The notes under the pieces are model-generated. The model made no database searches and was not told where the DNA came from. It saw only the letters and a program-made list of their open reading frames with translations. Below, one piece after another: positions 1 to 9,263 of a stretch of DNA of 35,379 bases (its first letter is position 1; each line of letters opens with the position of its first letter). This DNA is from an uncultured Collinsella sp. (GTDB lineage Bacteria; Actinomycetota; Coriobacteriia; Coriobacteriales; Coriobacteriaceae), in NCBI GenBank assembly GCA_949287065.1, contig CASEEV010000026.1, positions 1 through 35,379 of the forward strand, given 5' to 3'. Position numbers and translations under genes: made by a program.

Positions 1-2
1 CA

Positions 3-299
3 CCCGCACCCGCCCCGGCGCCGGCCGCCGCTCCCGCTCCGGCCGCCGCTCCCGCCGTGGCACCGTCGGCCGAGGCTCCCGCCGGCGCCCACACCCAGGC
101 TGCTCCCATGCCCGGTTCGATCATCGACATCAAGGTGAACGTCGGCGACGCGGTCAAGGTCAACCAGCCCGTGGTCATTCTCGAGGCCATGAAGATGGAG
201 TCCGAGATCGTGGCCGAGAAGGACGGCGTCATTGCCTCCATCAACGTCGCGAAGGGCGACATGGTGAACCCCGGCGACGTGCTGTTCAGCATCAGCTAA
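3..299 (+). CDS. Biotin carboxyl carrier subunit of Na+-pumping decarboxylase (5'-truncated by window)
   Basis: The reading frame is open back to the first bases, so the true start lies upstream. The visible N-terminal part is an Ala/Pro linker, typical of biotin carrier subunits that must swing between active sites. From about nucleotide 108 a complete biotinyl/lipoyl domain follows. It contains the biotinylation motif EAMKM; the acceptor lysine codon is at 192-194. The domain ends in the usual GDMVNPGDVLFSI strand. The carrier takes CO2 from the carboxyltransferase subunit (1649-3040) to the membrane beta subunit (373-1488). In many relatives this domain is the C-terminus of OadA; here it is a separate gene and the alpha protein lacks it. 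TAA stop at 297-299. The linker length is unknown because of the truncation. Confidence 0.93.
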   Translation, partial: PAPAPAPAAAPAPAAAPAVAPSAEAPAGAHTQAAPMPGSIIDIKVNVGDAVKVNQPVVILEAMKMESEIVAEKDGVIASINVAKGDMVNPGDVLFSIS

Positions 300-372
300 G
301 GCGCCCGAGGCAAACACGACCCTGATTCCGCAGCGCCTTGGGCGCGCGGCGCGATAAGAGAAAGGCATCCCG

Positions 373-1488
373 TTGGAAACTCTGGTTCAAGGATTCATCG
401 GCATGGCGACCGAGCCCGGGCGTCTGGTGATGATCCTCATCGGCGTCATCCTCATGTACCTGGGCATTAAGAAGGAGTACGAGCCCACGCTGCTCGTGCC
501 CATGGGCCTCGGCACCATCCTCGTCAACATCCCCGACTCCGGCGTGCTCATGACCGGTGGCGAGGCGGGCCCGTTCCAGATCCTGTTCGACATGGGCATC
601 TCGACGGAGCTCTTCCCGCTGCTGCTCTTCATCGGCATCGGCGCGATGATCGACTTCGGCCCGCTGCTCTCCAATCCGTTCCTGCTCATGTTCGGCGCGG
701 CGGCGCAGTTCGGCATCTTCTTCGTCATCATCGTGGCGTCGCTTCTCGGCTTCCATATCGAGGACGCCGCCTCCATCGGCATCATCGCCGCCGCCGACGG
801 CCCCACCTCGATCTTCGTGGCCAACTCGCTCGGCTCGCAGTACATGGGCGCCATCATGGTCGCCGCGTACTCCTACATGGCGCTCGTGCCGATCATCCAG
901 CCCGTTGCCATCAAGGCCGTCACCACCAAGAAGGAGCGCCAGATCCGCATGGAGTACCATCCTGGCGCGGTCTCGCAGACGGCCAAGATCATCTTCCCGG
1001 TGGTTATCTGCATCATCGCCGGCCTTATCGCGCCGGTCTCGCTGCCCCTCGTCGGCTTCCTCATGTTCGGCAACCTGCTGCGCGAGTGCGGCGTGCTCGA
1101 CAGTCTCTCGCGCTCCGCTCAGAACGAGCTCGTGAACCTTATCTCGATCCTTCTGGGCCTCTGCGTCTCGGTCAAGATGGTCTACACCGACTTCCTCCAG
1201 ATCGACACCCTGCTCGTCATGGGCCTCGGCCTGCTCGGCTTTGTCATGGACTCCGTGGGCGGCGTGATGTTCGCCAAGATCCTGAACCTCTTCCGCAAGG
1301 AGAAGATCAACCCCATGGTCGGCGCTGCCGGCATCTCGGCCTTCCCTATGTCCTCCCGCGTCATCCAGAAGATGGCTACCGAGGAGGATCCGCAGAACTT
1401 CATCCTCATGCAGGCTGCTGCCGCTAACGTCTCGGGCCAGATCGCATCGGTCGTCGCCGGCGGTCTCGTGCTTGGCCTGCTCATCTAA
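373..1488 (+). CDS. oadB: Oxaloacetate decarboxylase beta subunit (Na+ pump)
   Basis: A 371-residue polytopic membrane protein of the OadB/GcdB/MmdB family. It decarboxylates carboxybiotin and couples this to Na+ export across the cytoplasmic membrane. Family signatures seen are GIGAMIDFGPLLSNP, with the conserved Asp at residue 94, the segment AADGPTSIF, and a C-terminal NVSGQIASVVAGG helix. Hydrophobic stretches cover nearly the whole length. The chosen start is TTG at 373, preceded by an AGAAAGG-like ribosome site at about 358-364; it gives the N-terminus METLVQGF, and no better start is visible. It lies 73 bp after the biotin carrier gene and is followed 17 bp later by the gamma-like gene. 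The beta subunit alone cannot separate oxaloacetate from other substrates; the type of alpha subunit points to oxaloacetate. Confidence 0.92.
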   Translation: METLVQGFIGMATEPGRLVMILIGVILMYLGIKKEYEPTLLVPMGLGTILVNIPDSGVLMTGGEAGPFQILFDMGISTELFPLLLFIGIGAMIDFGPLLSNPFLLMFGAAAQFGIFFVIIVASLLGFHIEDAASIGIIAAADGPTSIFVANSLGSQYMGAIMVAAYSYMALVPIIQPVAIKAVTTKKERQIRMEYHPGAVSQTAKIIFPVVICIIAGLIAPVSLPLVGFLMFGNLLRECGVLDSLSRSAQNELVNLISILLGLCVSVKMVYTDFLQIDTLLVMGLGLLGFVMDSVGGVMFAKILNLFRKEKINPMVGAAGISAFPMSSRVIQKMATEEDPQNFILMQAAAANVSGQIASVVAGGLVLGLLI

Positions 1489-1505
1489 GAAAGGACGTGA
1501 TCGAT

Positions 1506-1649
1506 GTGTCGGAAACTCTGTTGATCGCGCTCGAGATCCTCGGCCTTGGCTGGGGCGGCGTCTTTCTCGTCCTGTTCGTGATCTACCTGTGCTCCTTCGC
1601 GCTTTCCAAGCTGTTCCCTCCGAAGGACGATAAGGGAGGTGCCGCGTAA
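1506..1649 (+). CDS. oadG: Small gamma-like subunit (OadG-type) of the decarboxylase, 47 aa
   Basis: A very short gene between the beta and alpha subunits, read from GTG at 1506. An AAAGGA ribosome site sits at 1489-1495; the in-frame GTG at 1497 is too close to it, and the ATG at 1504 runs into a stop after six codons. The protein has one transmembrane helix, with the core LGLGWGGVFLVLFVIYL followed by SKLF and a short charged tail ending PPKDDKGGAA. The pattern GxGxGxVFxxLxxL...SK is the N-terminal anchor signature of OadG, which assembles the complex in the membrane. Known OadG proteins are longer, with a cytoplasmic tail; this one is only the anchor. Its TAA overlaps the ATG of the alpha gene by one base, suggesting translational coupling. 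The assignment rests on motif and position. Confidence 0.8.
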   Translation: MSETLLIALEILGLGWGGVFLVLFVIYLCSFALSKLFPPKDDKGGAA

Positions 1650-3040
1650 TGCCCCGTGCCATCCGCTTCATGGAGACCGTCCTGCGCGACGGTCAGCAGA
1701 GCCAGATCGCCACGCGCATGCCGATCGAGGACATGCTTCCCATCCTCGAGACCATGGACCAGGTCGGCTACGAGGCCATGGAGGTCTGGGGCGGTGCCAC
1801 GTTTGACTCGTGCCTGCGCTTTTTGAACGAGGACCCGTGGGAGCGCCTGCGCACCATCCGCGCCCATGTTAAGAACACCAAGCTCCAGATGCTGCTCCGC
1901 GGCCAGAACCTGCTCGGCTATCACAACTACGCCGACGACGTGGTGGCCTCCTTCGTCAAGAAGTCCATCGAGAACGGCATCGACGTTCTGCGCATCTTCG
2001 ACGCGCTGAACGACACGCGCAACCTCGTGACGTCGATCCGCGCCGCCAAGGAGGCGGGCGGCAGCGTGCAGGCAACCATCTGCTACACCACGAGCGACGT
2101 CCACACCGTGCGCTACTTTGCCTCGCTTGCCGTTGAGATGGAGCGCGCCGGCGCCGACAGCCTGTGCATCAAGGACATGGCGGGCGTGCTGCTGCCGAGC
2201 GTTGCCTACCAGCTCGTGACCGAGATCAAGAACGCCACGCGCCTTCCGGTCCAGGTCCACACCCACGCCACGGCGGGCATCGCGCAGATGACCTACCTCA
2301 AGGCCGTCGAGGCGGGCGCCGATATCATCGATACCTGCATCTCGCCGTTCGCCGAGGGCACGAGCCAGCCGTCCACCGAGTCCATGGCCATGGCGCTCCA
2401 GGACCTCGGGTACCGCGTCGATCTCGACATGGACAAGCTCGAGGCGGTTGCCGAGCACTTCGCCCCGATCCAGAGGCGCTTCTTGGACGAGGGCATTCTC
2501 AACCCCAAGGTGCTTCAGGTCGAGCCCAAGGCGCTGCTCTACAAGGTGCCGGGCGGAATGCTCTCCAACCTCATCAACCAGCTCAAGGAACTCGGCGTGG
2601 AGGATCGCTACGCCGAGGTTCTCGCCGAGGTGCCCCGTGTGCGCGCCGACCTCGGCTACCCGCCGCTCGTAACGCCGCTCTCGCAGATGGTGGGCACGCA
2701 GGCGCTCATGAACGTGCTTTCGGGCGAGCGCTACAAGGTCGTGCCCTCCGAGATCAAGGACTACGTGCGCGGCATGTACGGCCGCCCGCCGGTAACGATC
2801 AGCCGCAAGATGCGTGCCGCCATCATCGGCGAGGAAGAGGTCGTGACCTGCCGTCCCGCCGACCTTCTCGAGCCGGAGCTCCCGAAGCTTCGCGAGGAGA
2901 TCAGCTGCTACGCGCACTCCGAGGAAGACGTGCTCAGCTACGCGCTCTTCCCCGAGCAGGCGCGCGACTTCCTCGGCCGTCGCGAGGACCCGTTCTACGA
3001 CGTTCCCGTGCAGGAGGTCAACGTCTCCATCGCCGTGTAA
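1649..3040 (+). CDS. oadA: Oxaloacetate decarboxylase alpha (carboxyltransferase) subunit without biotin domain
   Basis: A 463-residue cytoplasmic carboxyltransferase of the OadA / pyruvate carboxylase B / transcarboxylase 5S family, moving the carboxyl group of oxaloacetate onto carrier-bound biotin. The TIM-barrel signature LRDGQQSQ is at the N-terminus (Asp14). The lysine expected to be carbamylated is in CIKDMAG (Lys175), and the metal-binding pair is VHTHATAG (His204, His206). After the barrel comes the PYC_OADA C-terminal region, then the protein stops; the biotin domain is encoded separately at the start of the window. A strong GGGAGGT ribosome site precedes ATG 1649, which overlaps the previous stop. 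A rho-independent terminator follows at 3068. A 5S-type transcarboxylase subunit would look similar, but linkage to a Na+-pump beta subunit favours oxaloacetate decarboxylase. Confidence 0.9.
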   Translation: MPRAIRFMETVLRDGQQSQIATRMPIEDMLPILETMDQVGYEAMEVWGGATFDSCLRFLNEDPWERLRTIRAHVKNTKLQMLLRGQNLLGYHNYADDVVASFVKKSIENGIDVLRIFDALNDTRNLVTSIRAAKEAGGSVQATICYTTSDVHTVRYFASLAVEMERAGADSLCIKDMAGVLLPSVAYQLVTEIKNATRLPVQVHTHATAGIAQMTYLKAVEAGADIIDTCISPFAEGTSQPSTESMAMALQDLGYRVDLDMDKLEAVAEHFAPIQRRFLDEGILNPKVLQVEPKALLYKVPGGMLSNLINQLKELGVEDRYAEVLAEVPRVRADLGYPPLVTPLSQMVGTQALMNVLSGERYKVVPSEIKDYVRGMYGRPPVTISRKMRAAIIGEEEVVTCRPADLLEPELPKLREEISCYAHSEEDVLSYALFPEQARDFLGRREDPFYDVPVQEVNVSIAV

Positions 3041-3067
3041 CGCACGCGACAGCACCCCGTACGCCAG

Positions 3068-3101
3068 AGCCGGCGCCCAAGACTCGGGCGTCGGCTTTTT
3101 T
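3068..3101 (+). terminator. Rho-independent terminator of the oad operon
   Basis: An 11-bp stem (AGCCGGCGCCC pairing with GGGCGTCGGCT, one G-U pair) with a 7-nt loop is followed by six T residues, 28 bases after the oadA stop. Confidence 0.9.
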
Positions 3102-3183
3102 GGTTTTTCTCGCGCACGAGGCTCCGCGCCAAAACGCGTTCGGTGCGGGCATGCCGCGCAAAGCGGTACGCCGTGTATGCGGG

Positions 3184-4116
3184 TTATTCGAAGAGGCTGG
3201 TCTTGCCGAGTTCGGCGGCTTCTTTCTCTGCGGCGCGGTGGCGCTCGTCTTGGAGGGGGAGTGGACGGCCTGCGGCGAGGATGCCCTGGTAGTACGACAT
3301 CTTGCGGGCGAAGAGGCGTGCGTAGTCGGCCTCGAAGTAGCAGGCGTAGAGCACGTCGAGCACGTGGAGAAGCGACAAGCGCGTCGCAAACGACGAGACC
3401 TTGTGGTAGTGGTTCTCCTGGGCGCAGAGGCGCAGGCGATACGTGGCAAGGCCGTCGATGGGCGTCGGGTCTGCCGAGGCGATGAGGAGAATGGGCACGC
3501 CCTTCTCGTGAAGTAGGCGCGCGAGGCGCTCGGCGAGCATGCCGCGGCCGCCGAACGAGATGATCATTGCCAGATGCAGCTCGTCGGACGATGCGGCGGT
3601 GAGGCGCTGCTCGTACTCCTCGACGGGAACGTTGACCGTGATGCCGATCTCGCGCATTTGGAACCGGAAGTTCTCCGCAAAGAAGACGTTGCCCGCGCTC
3701 GTGTAGATATCGATGACATGCGCGCCGCGGAGCGCATCCACGCAGCGCTCGAGCTCGGTGACATCAAACAGGTTGCGGGTGGCTGCGAGGGTCTGGTCGT
3801 AGTCCTCGCCCATGTTGCGCACGACTTCGGTGCAGCTCTGGTTCGGCTTGATGGGGAAGTTGAAGTCGAAGGAGCCGTTCTCGCGCCGGTAGGTGCCGAG
3901 CGCACCCGAGACCCTCGTCTTGAGCTCCGAGAGGCCGGAACATCCGAGTTTGGAGCAGAGGCGGTAGATCGTGGCTTGCGATACGTAACTGCGCGCGGCG
4001 AGCTGCTTGCCGCCCTCGTGCAGAAACCGCTCGGGGTCGTCGAGGATCGTGGCGGCGACCGCCTGCTCCTGAACGGTCAGGCCTTGTGCGAGCTGCATCT
4101 GCTTGAGGATGTTCAT
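3184..4116 (-). CDS. RpiR/MurR-family transcriptional regulator (HTH + SIS domain)
   Basis: A 310-residue regulator. The N-terminal winged HTH of the RpiR type (about residues 1-80) includes the helix VSQATIYRLCSKLGCSGLSELK. The C-terminal half (about 125-265) is a SIS sugar-phosphate-binding domain, with the segments VIDIYTSAGNVFFAENF and LAMIISFGGRGMLAERLARLL. Such proteins sense phosphosugars and control sugar uptake or catabolism genes. Start ATG 4116 is chosen because GGGGGAG lies six bases upstream; the frame is open 20 codons further up, but that extension lacks a ribosome site. No sugar transporter or enzyme is adjacent, so the regulon cannot be read from context. The GH4 gene at 12241-13635 is 8 kb away and is not obviously linked. 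Confidence 0.85.
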   Translation of the reverse strand: MNILKQMQLAQGLTVQEQAVAATILDDPERFLHEGGKQLAARSYVSQATIYRLCSKLGCSGLSELKTRVSGALGTYRRENGSFDFNFPIKPNQSCTEVVRNMGEDYDQTLAATRNLFDVTELERCVDALRGAHVIDIYTSAGNVFFAENFRFQMREIGITVNVPVEEYEQRLTAASSDELHLAMIISFGGRGMLAERLARLLHEKGVPILLIASADPTPIDGLATYRLRLCAQENHYHKVSSFATRLSLLHVLDVLYACYFEADYARLFARKMSYYQGILAAGRPLPLQDERHRAAEKEAAELGKTSLFE

Positions 4117-4148
4117 GCTGGCTCCCCCGTGCCGAATTGCCTGATGCA

Positions 4149-4154
4149 AGTATA
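4149..4154 (-). promoter_or_regulatory. Possible -10 box for the RpiR-family gene
   Basis: TATACT on the minus strand lies 33 bases upstream of the start codon. No clear -35 hexamer is visible at the expected distance. Confidence 0.35.
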
Positions 4155-4259
4155 CGCCAGCGGGTTTGGGCGCCATCGCGCGTCCTCGGCGGGCGCGTGC
4201 GGTAGTGGCGGTTGAAACGTGCTTTTCAGGTTGGAGCCAGCCGGCCGGGGGAGCTTGAC

Positions 4260-4307
4260 AAAAAGCTCCGAAGGGCGCGGCGTCGGGGCGCGCGCGGCCT
4301 TCGGAGC
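4260..4307 (-). terminator. Rho-independent terminator downstream of the metal ATPase
   Basis: On the minus strand GCTCCGAAGG pairs with CCTTCGGAGC and is followed by TTTTTGTC. The loop is long (23 nt) but itself G+C-rich. It lies 214 bases past the ATPase stop and also shields the RpiR-family gene from readthrough. Confidence 0.7.
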
Positions 4308-4479
4308 CTTACAGTGGTGGTGTCAAGAGCCTGCGGTCTCCCTTTTCTTCAGCGCGGCGCAGGTTGCGACGCCGTTGGGGGTCTTGGGATGCCCTCGTCG
4401 GCAACACTCCTTTGCGCCCGGGCACGCGCCCGGGCGTTTCCGTGCCCGGCCTGCGAGAGGTGCGAGAAACGAGCGGCCG

Positions 4480-4520
4480 GACGGGGCGCAACGGCACGCC
4501 GCCGCGCCGTTGCGCCCCGT

Positions 4521-4521
<1 letters not shown>
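4480..4521. repeat. Perfect 16-bp inverted repeat at the ATPase stop codon
   Basis: GACGGGGCGCAACGGC pairs exactly with GCCGTTGCGCCCCGTC across a 10-nt loop. It abuts the minus-strand TAG at 4521-4523. There is no T tract on either side, so it is more likely an mRNA 3'-end stabiliser or a terminator helped by other factors than a classical terminator. Confidence 0.7.
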
Positions 4522-6431
<1,910 letters not shown>

Positions 6432-6452
6432 TCGGTACTCCAAATGCACTCG

Positions 6453-6472
6453 TGAACATGCGTTCATATATA
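6453..6472 (-). promoter_or_regulatory. SmtB/ArsR-type operator upstream of the metal ATPase
   Basis: TGAAC-ATGC-GTTCA is a perfect palindrome (6453-6466) flanked by an A/T run. It matches the operator at 7215-7228 except for one base in one half-site and the core orientation. A possible minus-strand -10 (TATATA) overlaps its outer edge. It suggests that the pump gene is controlled separately as well as from the operon promoter. Confidence 0.7.
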
Positions 6473-6509
6473 GGGTGGAGAAATGGGCCGCGCGGAGCGG
6501 CCCCGGTGC

Positions 6510-6731
6510 CTAACGGAGGATCTCGCAGTCGGGCTCGACGTCGGCGGCGAGCTTGACCACGCGGTCGAGCACGTCGTTGAAGTCGGCTTCGTCAGACGTG
6601 GTGAGCGTCAGCTTCTGCGTGAGGAAGTTCACGCGGGCGTCGGCAACGCCGTCGACCTTCTTGATGGCGTCTTCGAGCTTCTGCGCGCACATCGCGCAAT
6701 CGATCTCGTCGAGTTTGAAGGACTTGCGCAT
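6510..6731 (-). CDS. Free-standing heavy-metal-associated (HMA) domain protein
   Basis: A 73-residue ferredoxin-like metal-binding domain. The motif IDCAMCAQKLE gives the CxxC pair (Cys12, Cys15) near the N-terminus, followed by the family features AIKKVDGVADARVNF and a C-terminal VEPDCEIL. It corresponds to the N-terminal domain normally fused to CadA/ZntA pumps. Here it is a separate cytoplasmic protein encoded between the sensor and the pump, so it probably delivers metal to the pump or regulates it. Start ATG 6731 is preferred because AAAGGA lies seven bases upstream; an in-frame ATG at 6749 lacks a comparable site. The gene sits 74 bp after the sensor gene and 78 bp before the pump. Confidence 0.88.
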   Translation of the reverse strand: MRKSFKLDEIDCAMCAQKLEDAIKKVDGVADARVNFLTQKLTLTTSDEADFNDVLDRVVKLAADVEPDCEILR

Positions 6732-6805
6732 AGGTGGTTCCTTTCGCATGAGGGGGGTAGTTGCCGAGCGACGCGTTGCGCGCGCCGCAGGTGGGCCGAA
6801 ACGGG

Positions 6806-7132
6806 TTACTCGCAGAGGTGGTTCATGCCCTGGGCGAGCATGGTGTGCACGTGGTCGTCGGCGAGCGAGTAGATGAGGCTGCGGCCGTCGCGGTCAAAGC
6901 GCACGAGGCGCGCTTGCTTCAGAATGCGCAGCTGGTGACTCACGGCGCTCTGCGTCGCCCCGATGATCTCGGCGATCTCGCCGACGGCGTGCGGCTCGTC
7001 CATAAGCGAGTAGAGGATCTTGATGCGCGTGGTATCGCTGAAGATCTTGAACAGATCCGCCAGGTCGTAGAGAAGCTCCTCGTCGGGCATGCAGGGCTCC
7101 TCTTCGGCCGGACGTGCGTTGTTCTCTGCCAT
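6806..7132 (-). CDS. ArsR/SmtB-family zinc-type metal sensor repressor
   Basis: A 108-residue winged-helix repressor. The recognition region is GATQSAVSHQLRILKQARLVR, followed by the wing FDRDGRSLIYSL. The C-terminal alpha-5 helix carries Asp92-x-His94 and His105-x-x-Glu108. The D-x-H(10)H-x-x-E spacing is that of the interdimer zinc site of SmtB and CzrA. The alpha-3 ELCVCD motif used by CadC and ArsR for soft metals is absent, although one Cys (Cys14) is present in the N-terminal tail. Zinc is therefore the likeliest inducer. AAGGAG precedes ATG 7132. The gene is first in the operon and presumably represses its own promoter through the operator at 7215-7228. Confidence 0.92.
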   Translation of the reverse strand: MAENNARPAEEEPCMPDEELLYDLADLFKIFSDTTRIKILYSLMDEPHAVGEIAEIIGATQSAVSHQLRILKQARLVRFDRDGRSLIYSLADDHVHTMLAQGMNHLCE

Positions 7133-7208
7133 GGTGCTCCTTCGGACGTGCTTGTTCTTTGCGTGCGGCCCGAGGCTTGAGGTCTCTTTGGGTTGCCGTT
7201 CAAGTATG

Positions 7209-7236
7209 ATTATATGAACGCATGCTCATATGTCAA
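7209..7236 (-). promoter_or_regulatory. Metal-responsive promoter with operator in the spacer
   Basis: On the minus strand a consensus -35 TTGACA (7236-7231) and a consensus -10 TATAAT (7214-7209) are 16 bases apart. The spacer contains the near-palindrome TGAACGCATGCTCA (7215-7228), so bound repressor would block RNA polymerase directly. This is one of the few perfect sigma-70-type promoters in the window. Confidence 0.88.
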
Positions 7237-7421
7237 CAGAGCGGGGCGCGCAATTTGAGAAAGTTTCCGTCGTTGTCGCAGGCGCGCCCCGTTGTCGGGA
7301 CAGCGCCTGGAATGTGAGTGTACTTCTCGGGATGTATGCGCAGGCAGGCATGTCTTCTATTAGTATCTAGAGCGTATGTGCCGAAGTATGTCGACGATCG
7401 TCACCAAGGGGGATTCAGCAC
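7237..7421. other. Divergent intergenic region between metal sensor and HAD gene
   Basis: No gene seen. It contains a G+C inverted repeat, CGGGGCGCG at 7242-7250 pairing with CGCGCCCCG at 7283-7291 around a 32-nt loop, and the leader of the HAD gene. No clear promoter for the HAD gene was identified. Confidence 0.4.
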
Positions 7422-8318
7422 ATGTCGTCTTCTGCCATCTCTCGCGATGCCGGGCTGTTTGTGCCCACCGATCTTTCGGGGCTCGTCACGCCCGAGGGCC
7501 GCACGCTCTCCGACGTGAAGCTCATCGCGTCCGACATGGACCGCACGCTGCTCGACAACAACGGCGAGTTGCCCGCAGGGTTCGAGCGCATGCTCGACGA
7601 ACTGCACGAGCAGGGGGTCTATTTTGCCGCCGCGAGCGGCAGGCCCGTCTACACGCTTCGCGCGATGTTTGAGGACTACCTCGACCGCATGGTGCTTATC
7701 GGCGACAACGGCGGTTACATCACGCTCGGCAACGAGGTACTCTACGAGAGCATCATGCCGGCGAGCACGTACCGCCGCCTCGCGCAGTACGTAAACGAGA
7801 AGGGCGGCACGGGATCGGGCAACGTCTGCGCATTTGACGCCGCCTACATCGAGGAGCGCTTCCGTGACCGCGACGCGTTCTACCGCACCTTCTATTACGA
7901 GATCAAGTACGTGGACGACCTGCTCGCCCTCGACGTGCCCGCCGACAAGTTCACCGTCATGTTCCCCGACGGCACCTCCATTGAGCACTTTGAGGAGATG
8001 AAGGCCGACGGGCTCTTCGAGGGGCTCTCTGCGGCAACGAGCGGTCCCAACTGGATCGACGTTATGGAGCCGGGCGTTGACAAGGGCGCCGGCCTGCGCC
8101 ATGTGGGCGAGGTTCTCGGCATCGACGTGGCCGACATGATGGCCTTCGGCGACACCTTCAACGACAAGGAGATGCTTTCGACCGCGGGCTTTGGCTTTAT
8201 GGTCGCCAACGCCACGCCGGGCATGGAGAAGTACGCGCGCTACGTTGCCCCGAGCAACGACGAGGCGGGCGTGGTGTCGGTTGCGCGCGCGGTGATCGAG
8301 GCGCGGCGTGGATGCTAG
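7422..8318 (+). CDS. Cof-type HAD-superfamily phosphatase
   Basis: A 298-residue HAD hydrolase with a C2 cap. Motif I is SDMDRTLLD (about residues 39-47), motif II is the Ser/Gly of AASGRPVYTL, and the C-terminal Mg2+ motif is AFGDTFNDKEML. A Lys in VDKGAGLRHV fits motif III. The family dephosphorylates sugar phosphates and other small metabolites such as nucleotides or FMN; the substrate cannot be read from the sequence. About 30 residues precede the core, longer than most Cof proteins. AAGGGGGA lies seven bases upstream of ATG 7422. The stop is 31 bp before murI, and the genes to 11012 run in the same direction, probably as one unit. Confidence 0.88.
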   Translation: MSSSAISRDAGLFVPTDLSGLVTPEGRTLSDVKLIASDMDRTLLDNNGELPAGFERMLDELHEQGVYFAAASGRPVYTLRAMFEDYLDRMVLIGDNGGYITLGNEVLYESIMPASTYRRLAQYVNEKGGTGSGNVCAFDAAYIEERFRDRDAFYRTFYYEIKYVDDLLALDVPADKFTVMFPDGTSIEHFEEMKADGLFEGLSAATSGPNWIDVMEPGVDKGAGLRHVGEVLGIDVADMMAFGDTFNDKEMLSTAGFGFMVANATPGMEKYARYVAPSNDEAGVVSVARAVIEARRGC

Positions 8319-8349
8319 CGACGCCCTGGCGGGCTTGGGAGGAGACCGC

Positions 8350-9243
8350 ATGGACCTCAAGGTTCTGCCCGTGGACCGTCGGCCAATCGGCGTGTTCGAC
8401 TCCGGCCTCGGCGGCCTGACGGTTGCGCGCGCGATCGCCGAGGCGCTGCCGTACGAGTCGATCTACTACGTGGGCGACACGCACCGCTGCCCGTACGGCG
8501 TGCGCACCGAGGACGAGGTGCGCGCCTATACGCTGCAGGCGGGCAACTGGCTCGTGGAGCGCGGCGTCAAGATCATCGTGATCGCCTGCAACACCGCCAC
8601 CGCCTCGGCGCTGAAAGACGCCCAGCGCGTCTTTCAGGTGCCGGTGATCGGCGTCATCGCGCCTGGTGCGCGCGCGGCGGTGCACACCACGCGTACGCGC
8701 CGCGTGGGCGTGCTGGCGACCAATCTCACGATCCGCTCGGGCGCCTACACGCGCGCCATCCACAGCATCGACGCCGGCGTCGAGGTGTACGGATGCCCCG
8801 CGAGCGCCTTTGTCGAGGTGGTCGAGGACGCGCTCGCCTCGGGAGACCGCCTCAACCAAGATTGGCACTCCGATGAGGGCGTGTTCATGACGCCTGCCGT
8901 GCGCGCGCTTGCCGGCCAGATTCTGCAGCCCCTCGAGGGCAACGACATCGACACCGTGGTTCTCGGCTGCACGCACTTTCCGCTGCTCGCCGCGCCCATC
9001 CGCGAGGCGCTCGGGGAGGGCGTGCGCGTGGTGAGCTCCGCGGAGGAGACCACACTGGAGCTCACCGAGACCCTGCGCCGCCGCGAGCAGCTCGCGGGGT
9101 CGGACGCGCTGCCGCGCCACCGTTTTGCCACCACGTCGGAGGACCTGGCCTCCTTTGCCGTGGCGGGCAGCTTTATCTTTGGCAAGCCCCTGCGCAGCAT
9201 CGAGCACATCGAGCTCGGCGAGCTTGAGAGGCTGCAGCCCTGA
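8350..9243 (+). CDS. murI: Glutamate racemase
   Basis: A 297-residue glutamate racemase making D-glutamate for the peptidoglycan stem peptide, used by MurD in the cytoplasm. The substrate-binding N-terminal motif is IGVFDSGLGGLTV. The two catalytic cysteines are in IACNTATAS (Cys80) and LGCTHFPLL (Cys207), and VGDTHRCPYG is also typical. The length is slightly above the family norm (about 265-290). ATG 8350 is chosen because GGGAGGAG lies six bases upstream; the frame is open earlier, through the end of the HAD gene. rph follows after 20 bp. Confidence 0.95.
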   Translation: MDLKVLPVDRRPIGVFDSGLGGLTVARAIAEALPYESIYYVGDTHRCPYGVRTEDEVRAYTLQAGNWLVERGVKIIVIACNTATASALKDAQRVFQVPVIGVIAPGARAAVHTTRTRRVGVLATNLTIRSGAYTRAIHSIDAGVEVYGCPASAFVEVVEDALASGDRLNQDWHSDEGVFMTPAVRALAGQILQPLEGNDIDTVVLGCTHFPLLAAPIREALGEGVRVVSSAEETTLELTETLRRREQLAGSDALPRHRFATTSEDLASFAVAGSFIFGKPLRSIEHIELGELERLQP

Positions 9244-9263
9244 TCATTGAGAAAGGACCGTAT

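Larger units (their letters stand above)
4117..4520. other. 404-bp gap between RpiR-family gene and metal ATPase
   Basis: No convincing gene. It holds the upstream region of the RpiR-family gene, a minus-strand terminator (4260-4307), a G+C palindrome at 4416-4435 (GCCCGGGC twice around a 4-nt loop, then GTTT), and a perfect 16-bp stem at 4480-4521 touching the ATPase stop codon. Confidence 0.6.

Noticed and set aside
1583-3055. A 490-codon minus-strand open frame opposite oadA
   Set aside because: Shadow of oadA, with no domain or ribosome site.
4416-4435. G+C palindrome as a terminator for the metal ATPase
   Set aside because: GCCCGGGC is self-complementary, but no T run follows on the minus strand. 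The hairpin at 4260-4307 with TTTTT is the better candidate.
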